From Eleginops maclovinus (taxonomy: Eukaryota; Chordata; Actinopteri; Perciformes; Eleginopidae): 64,000 nucleotides of DNA. Under the pieces are notes generated by a model. That model saw nothing but the letters and a program-made list of their open reading frames with translations. It did no database searches and was not told where the DNA came from. The position numbers and the translations under genes are program-made. Positions 59,813 through 64,000 of this stretch are shown one piece after another. The DNA lies in contig NC_086352.1 in assembly GCF_036324505.1 (NCBI RefSeq), positions 29,158,312-29,222,311 on the forward strand, in the 5' to 3' direction. Positions within the stretch are counted from its first letter, which is position 1. Each line of letters opens with the position of its first letter.

Positions 59813-60814
59813 AGATACAAGGAGAGTAAGAAAAACAAGTGGATCCTGCAAAGGATCTTTGTGATTTTTTTTATGAATCACTCAGCACTTTCACTTTTCT
59901 TTTCCCATTGTAATTCATAAACCAATCCCTCTTAAAGTACAACGTAAGAAATATATAACTGCAAATTAACCTCTAAAGAAAGACATGCACACTTGCCCTT
60001 CTCATCTCTTGATCTTGAATCTGCTCTCAGCTCAGAGAAGTATGCTAATCTGCAGCCGCTAAATGTAGGAAGCCATCACTCACACGCTGCATGAAAACAA
60101 CTGAAGAATATAAAATGAGGGCAGAGATAAAAAAGGATGACACATCGAGTTTTCTTTTCTACTTTAATTGACTGTTGCACATTTGGTTGATGGGCCAGTG
60201 CAGCCATGATGCCTGTAGGCAAGATGACCTACTGTACTGCTTTGTGATCATTAGATGCTCCACATAGTTTATCTTGTTCCCTTTAACAGTTTAGTCCACA
60301 ATCATTTTGAGACAATAATGAAACATCCAACAAATAATTTGTTAATAAACTAAAACATAAAGTGTACTTTTACAACCAAAATAAACATGACAAACGTGTG
60401 AAAATGCTTTTTTGAGTGAGGTGGTAAAGGTGGTAAAAATGACAGAAAAAAAGGTCTTTGTCTACTATGCGTTTTTTATCATGTGTAGCTCTATATCATG
60501 GTAGGACTTCCTGTTTCCAAGTAATTGTCTCTTATGACTATGACTCAATATTAACCTGTTATAATCGCCAGCCCTGGACCATTACTATTCATGTGACATT
60601 TGGGGCAAATTGGACTATGTACATTCGAGTTGCATCAATTTACAAGCTTGATTGTGCAAAATGTCCGAAACACCACAGCATTGCATTCATGGAAAACATA
60701 AGATTTTGATTACTCTTCATCCTCTTTTGATTCTTCAGAGATCTGTCATGAAAGCTATTTTGCTACATATAGAATAAGAATCAGACACAAATAGACAATA
60801 GGCTAGCCAAATGG

Positions 60815-61075
60815 ATGGTTTCATTTAACCAGTCAAACGGCCTCTTTTAATCAGATAAACAAAAAGGACTTGTTTCAATCGGGCAATCAAATGACTACGG
60901 GCCAATCCCATTGCTTGTTTAAAGGAGTCAATCGAGTGGCTTCTTTACATTGAAATATCAAACGGCTGATTTGGATTGGCCAAACAATAGACTTGATTAA
61001 TTTGGCCAATGGATAGTTTCAAGCAGCTGATCAAATGGATAGCTTCATTCAGCCATTCATGTATCTTGTTTTGAT
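60815..61075. repeat. Degenerate tandem array, period about 26-28 bp
   Basis: Roughly nine imperfect units of the form '(gg)ccaatcaaatggctgnttt...', for example aaccagtcaaacggcctctt, ggcaatcaaatgactacggg, gtcaatcgagtggcttcttt, atatcaaacggctgatttgg and ctgatcaaatggatagcttc. Units differ by 20-40 %, so the array is old. Confidence 0.6.
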
Positions 61076-61797
61076 CGGCAAATGAAAACATGAAAGAAAA
61101 TAAGTGTAATGTATAGTAGTCCTGCTTTAAAACAGTTAATTATTTTCGGATTATACAATAAAAAATAATATACAATAGATGTTTTTCAATAGAAGGTTAA
61201 AGATGAGAAGCTTGATAGTGTGCCTAAGAGTATTTTCTTTATTCAGCCTTAAATTACGATTTATATGATTACACAGTGGTAAACTAAGTGGATGACACAC
61301 ACCTGTACATATTGTAGCTGTCTGATGGTCCTGGATGTTTTAATATAATTTTACTGAATCTTACTCTTTGTGATGCAAAGATATTGAACCATTTGTCTTT
61401 GTTCTGTCTTCTGGACTGTTGCAATCCTCTCTTCATTTACAGATCTCAGCTTGCAGAACATGAAGCTGCAGCAGAGCTTTAAGCAAAAGAGACCACATCA
61501 CACCTATTTCAGAATCTTTAAAAGGGCTTCTTGACTCGATAACAAAGACATTGAAGTGTTATCACTAAGTTCTAAATGGTTTCACACCTCCATCCATGGA
61601 AAAGTAAAACTAAACCTTTTTAATATCCTTTTTTAATCTTGCTTGTAGGTTGTCTGTATCCTGGTTTTCATTGAATCTCACTGCACCATGCTGCACAAAT
61701 GAAGATTATTTTTTCCTTTTCTTGCTTTGTGCAAGGTCCTTTCTGATACATTAAAAATATTCCAAAAACTCAGCTTGGTATTGTTGGATGAAGGTTT

Positions 61798-62016
61798 TTA
61801 GTATACAGCCCACACAGCTAACTGCAGATAAGCATTGTCATCCTCCTGCTGCTGAGCCGTGAACACCTCTGTTCCCTCCACTGAGTGAAGAACACCGTCT
61901 GGCAGAGTGTGCAGGACACAAGGGAGCTTGTTCAGGGACAGCGATGACTCAAACCTCACAACCTTCTCCATGTGTGGGCCATCCATTTGTAATTTTGAGG
62001 CACCTTCTCTCCTCAT
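61798..62016 (-). CDS. Possible last exon of an unrecognised gene
   Basis: A 72-residue minus-strand frame follows a plausible acceptor (TGTGTGTTTAG at 62017) and ends LQLAVWAVY then TAA. Composition is protein-like (PDGVLHSVEGTEVF, QQQEDDNAYL) rather than low-complexity. I recognise no family and cannot find a well-supported upstream partner exon; the frame at 61949-62203 is an alternative reading of part of the same DNA. Could equally be a chance frame. Confidence 0.25.
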   Translation of the reverse strand: MRREGASKLQMDGPHMEKVVRFESSLSLNKLPCVLHTLPDGVLHSVEGTEVFTAQQQEDDNAYLQLAVWAVY

Positions 62017-62019
62017 CTA

Positions 62020-62960
62020 AACACACAGATGAACAGTTTTGTTTTTTGCTCAACCTACATGGACTGGTAACGTCATTTTTTAAATAATGCAGAAGACTTC
62101 CCGCTCTCACAGTGGGTGAGATGTCAGTCACAGTGGGAAACCATAACACATCTTGAGGATTTGTATTCAGTTTATAACGATTGTGATTTCTCTGGAAGCA
62201 CAACGGTTGGCTACAGCCACTTCTTTAAAAAAAATCATTGATCGCAGTACAAAAAATATACCTGTGTTCCCAGAAATTGTATGTGTGAAGAAATGTGTAT
62301 GTGTGTCCAAGGTCATAGCACCTTCTGCTTAATACACAGAGACATATGGTGCAGACTAACAAAGCAGCAGTTTTTGTTTAAAGAACAGAATGTCAGACCG
62401 CACAGATTAGATAAAGCACTTCAGCCTCTCCGTAGAAGTCAAACAGAAAAAAACTCACACTGCATACAAATTGCTCTTTTCTTCCTCGTCCCAAAACATC
62501 AGCTGCCATCCAGCAAGACAGCTTGTCCGTCTCAAATCAGCCGCCCACCACCAGTGAAATTGAGATTCTGGCTGTGTGTGGCTGGCCTCTGAAGAATGGA
62601 AGTTAGACGTGGCGCAGTGAGTTGTGTGTTTGAGTCTTGCTCTGTCGCTGTCCATTACCTCAGCGTGTTCCCCTGTCACATGTGATGGGCACAGCGATCC
62701 CCGCCGGAGGTGTCTGATGTATGAACCCTGACAGGCCTCAGGAGGAGCTGCAGGCATGAAGGACTTTCAGCAAAGAAAGGTCACCCGCTGAGGCGCGAGC
62801 AGGGGGTAGATGTGTGTCTCTGCTGTGATTGAGAGAGTGCTGGAAACAGTCAGTTTGATGTTGTTGGAATAAATATTTTACACAATATGACGTCTTCTGC
62901 AGCAGAGAAACTTTTCTTAAACTTAAGAAACTAATGTTGAGGGAGGATGATTTACTTTTC
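62020..62960. other. Intergenic, nothing firm
   Basis: Several overlapping short frames on both strands (62281-62962) but none with family resemblance or splice partners. Confidence 0.35.
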
Positions 62961-62962
62961 AT

Positions 62963-63018
62963 TAAAGAGGCCCTATTGTGCTTTTTGTGGTTTCCATTTC
63001 CTGTAGTGTGTTTTATAG
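62963..63018. repeat. Left terminus of a TTAA-type MITE, cut by an L2 element
   Basis: Reads ttaaagaggccctattgtgc then tttccatttcctgtagtgtg, the mirror of the family B right end at 20.6 kb. It stops where the L2 tail begins, so the LINE lies inside or against the MITE. Confidence 0.6.
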
Positions 63019-63089
63019 TAATAATAATAATAATAATAATAAATTAATTTTATATAGCGCCTTTCAGGACTCTCAAGGTCGCTTTACAA

Positions 63090-63092
<3 letters not shown>

Positions 63093-63131
<39 letters not shown>

Positions 63132-63150
63132 TGCGTGTGTGAGAGTGAGT
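63093..63150. repeat. (GT)n microsatellite in the LINE 3' region
   Basis: About 37 bases of pure GT followed by degenerate gagtgcgtgtgtgagagtgag; within the 3' untranslated part of the L2 element. Confidence 0.92.
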
Positions 63151-63193
63151 GAGGGTGCAAGTGCGCAGGGCGCCAGGTGGGGTTGTGAGGGGG

Positions 63194-64000
63194 TTAAAGT
63201 CCATAGGCCTCAGAGAAAAGGTGTGCCTTGAGGTGCTTTTTAAATGAATCAACTGAGGGGGCACAGCGGATGTGTGGGGGGAGTTGGTTCCACATGGTAG
63301 GGGCAGACACACAAAAGGCCCTGTCCCCAAAAGTCTTAAGTCGGGTGCGGGGTACTGCCAGCTGGTCCTTGACAGAGGACCTGAGGGACCGCAGGGGGGT
63401 GTAGGGGTGTAGGAGGTCGGAGAGGTAACGGGGGGCAAGGGCGTGGAGGGACTTGTAGGTGAGTAATAGGATTTTGAATTTGATGCGGAATTTGACAGGT
63501 AACCAGTGGAGCTGCATGAGGGTGGGGGTGATGTGCTGCCAGGGCTTAATGCCAGTTAAGACCCTAGCAGCAGAGTTCTGTACATATTGCAGTCTGTCCA
63601 GGGTTTTTGAGGGGAGACCTGTGAGGATGGCATTGCAATAATCCAGGCGGGTGGAGATGAAGCAGTGAATGAGGGTTTCGGTTACTGAGGCTGAAAGTGA
63701 GGGTCGGAGTCTTGAGATGTTTTTCAGGTGGTAGAATGCAGATTTAGTGATGTTGTTAATGTGGGACTGGAATGATAGAGTGGGGTCGAGAATGACACCC
63801 AGGTTGCGGACAACGGGTGATGGGGTGATGTAGCAGCCATCCACTTCCAGGAGAAGATCCCCAACCTTCCTGAGCAGTGGCTTGGGCGCCACAACCATGA
63901 GCTCAGTTTTATTGCTGTTGAGTTTGAGGAGGTTAGAGGTCATCCAGGTTTTTAGTTCTTGCAGACAGTTGATGAGTGGGCCAGGTGGGAGCAGAGTGGA
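63194..64000 (-). CDS. L2-type LINE ORF2, C-terminal part of reverse transcriptase
   Basis: Open to the window edge (269 residues visible, 5' part missing). Shows LKTWMTSNLLKLNSNKTELM after the catalytic palm, NLGVILDPTLSFQSHINNIT, LDYCNAILTGLPSKTLDRLQ, YVQNSAARVLTGIKPWQHIT, LHWLPVKFRIKFKILLLTYK, GDRAFCVSAPTMWNQLPPHI and FKKHLKAHLFSEAYGL then stop. These are the standard C-terminal blocks of L2-clade elements. No frameshift or stop is seen, so this copy may be fairly young. Confidence 0.9.
   Translation of the reverse strand, partial: STLLPPGPLINCLQELKTWMTSNLLKLNSNKTELMVVAPKPLLRKVGDLLLEVDGCYITPSPVVRNLGVILDPTLSFQSHINNITKSAFYHLKNISRLRPSLSASVTETLIHCFISTRLDYCNAILTGLPSKTLDRLQYVQNSAARVLTGIKPWQHITPTLMQLHWLPVKFRIKFKILLLTYKSLHALAPRYLSDLLHPYTPLRSLRSSVKDQLAVPRTRLKTFGDRAFCVSAPTMWNQLPPHIRCAPSVDSFKKHLKAHLFSEAYGL

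Larger units (their letters stand above)
59240..61790. other. Intergenic, mostly nothing recognised
   Basis: AT-rich. A cta/ctt trinucleotide-rich patch lies at 59755-59812 and a degenerate tandem array at 60815-61075. Open frame 60458-60709 (plus) has no family resemblance. Confidence 0.4.
63018..64000 (-). mobile_element. L2-clade LINE, 3' part, running off the right edge
   Basis: Minus-strand coding sequence (63194-64000) is followed by a short 3' region with a (CA)n run, then agcgaccttgagagtcctga, aaggcgctatataaaat and a (TTA)n tail at 63018-63042. The gcgctatataaa-plus-simple-repeat ending is characteristic of L2-type LINEs. Confidence 0.88.

Noticed and set aside
63073..63438. 121-residue minus-strand frame
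   Set aside because: Out-of-frame overlap with the L2 ORF end and its (CA)n tract.

Overview
This window is vertebrate nuclear DNA, most likely from a ray-finned (teleost) fish. The evidence is GT-AG split genes with long AT-rich introns, very long CA/GT/CT microsatellites, and fish-typical transposon fossils: Tc1/mariner, L2-clade and RTE-like LINEs, hAT and short palindromic-ended MITE families. There is no bacterial-style gene organisation. Three protein genes can be reconstructed exon by exon, all on the minus strand. Almost everything else is intron, intergenic DNA or dead mobile elements.

Left part (about 1-8,530): ciart (CHRONO/CIART, a circadian transcriptional repressor). Three coding exons (5567-5986, 3348-3423, 1468-1546) are visible, plus a probable 5' untranslated exon ending at 7968. 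The final coding exon or exons lie beyond the left edge. Two perfect CACGTG E-boxes sit just upstream of the first exon, and more occur in the introns, as expected for a CLOCK:BMAL1-controlled gene.

Middle left (9,700-23,690): no host gene recognised. The region holds a decayed endonuclease-type retroelement fossil (about 9.77-10.64 kb), compound microsatellites, a nearly full-length but broken RTE-like LINE (13.46-16.70 kb) and MITE copies.

23,696-26,484: a small four-exon immunoglobulin-superfamily gene (signal peptide, one V-set domain, short linker, hydrophobic tail) predicting 161 residues. The tail ends without a cytoplasmic segment, so the product looks GPI-anchored or tail-embedded. 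Its introns carry a hAT-type element and an unusual 43-bp tandem plus inverted repeat. A broken Tc1/mariner element follows at 27.48-28.79 kb.

31,179-36,964: tspan18 (tetraspanin-18), complete in seven coding exons, 243 residues. Two upstream minus-strand exon-like segments (49424-49502 and one ending at 58993) probably form its 5' untranslated region, so its transcription unit would cover about 28 kb. Inside the long 5' introns are LINE remnants, a 0.92-kb hAT element with an 8-bp target duplication and transposase remnant, a MITE with a perfect 33-bp hairpin and a nested hAT-like insertion, and a 20-bp minisatellite.

Right end (59,240-64,000): a degenerate tandem array, a possible exon of an unrecognised gene (61798-62016) and the 3' half of an L2-clade LINE on the minus strand, open to the window edge. 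The three host genes are independent: a clock repressor, a surface Ig protein and a membrane organiser. I see no operon-like or defence-system arrangement.
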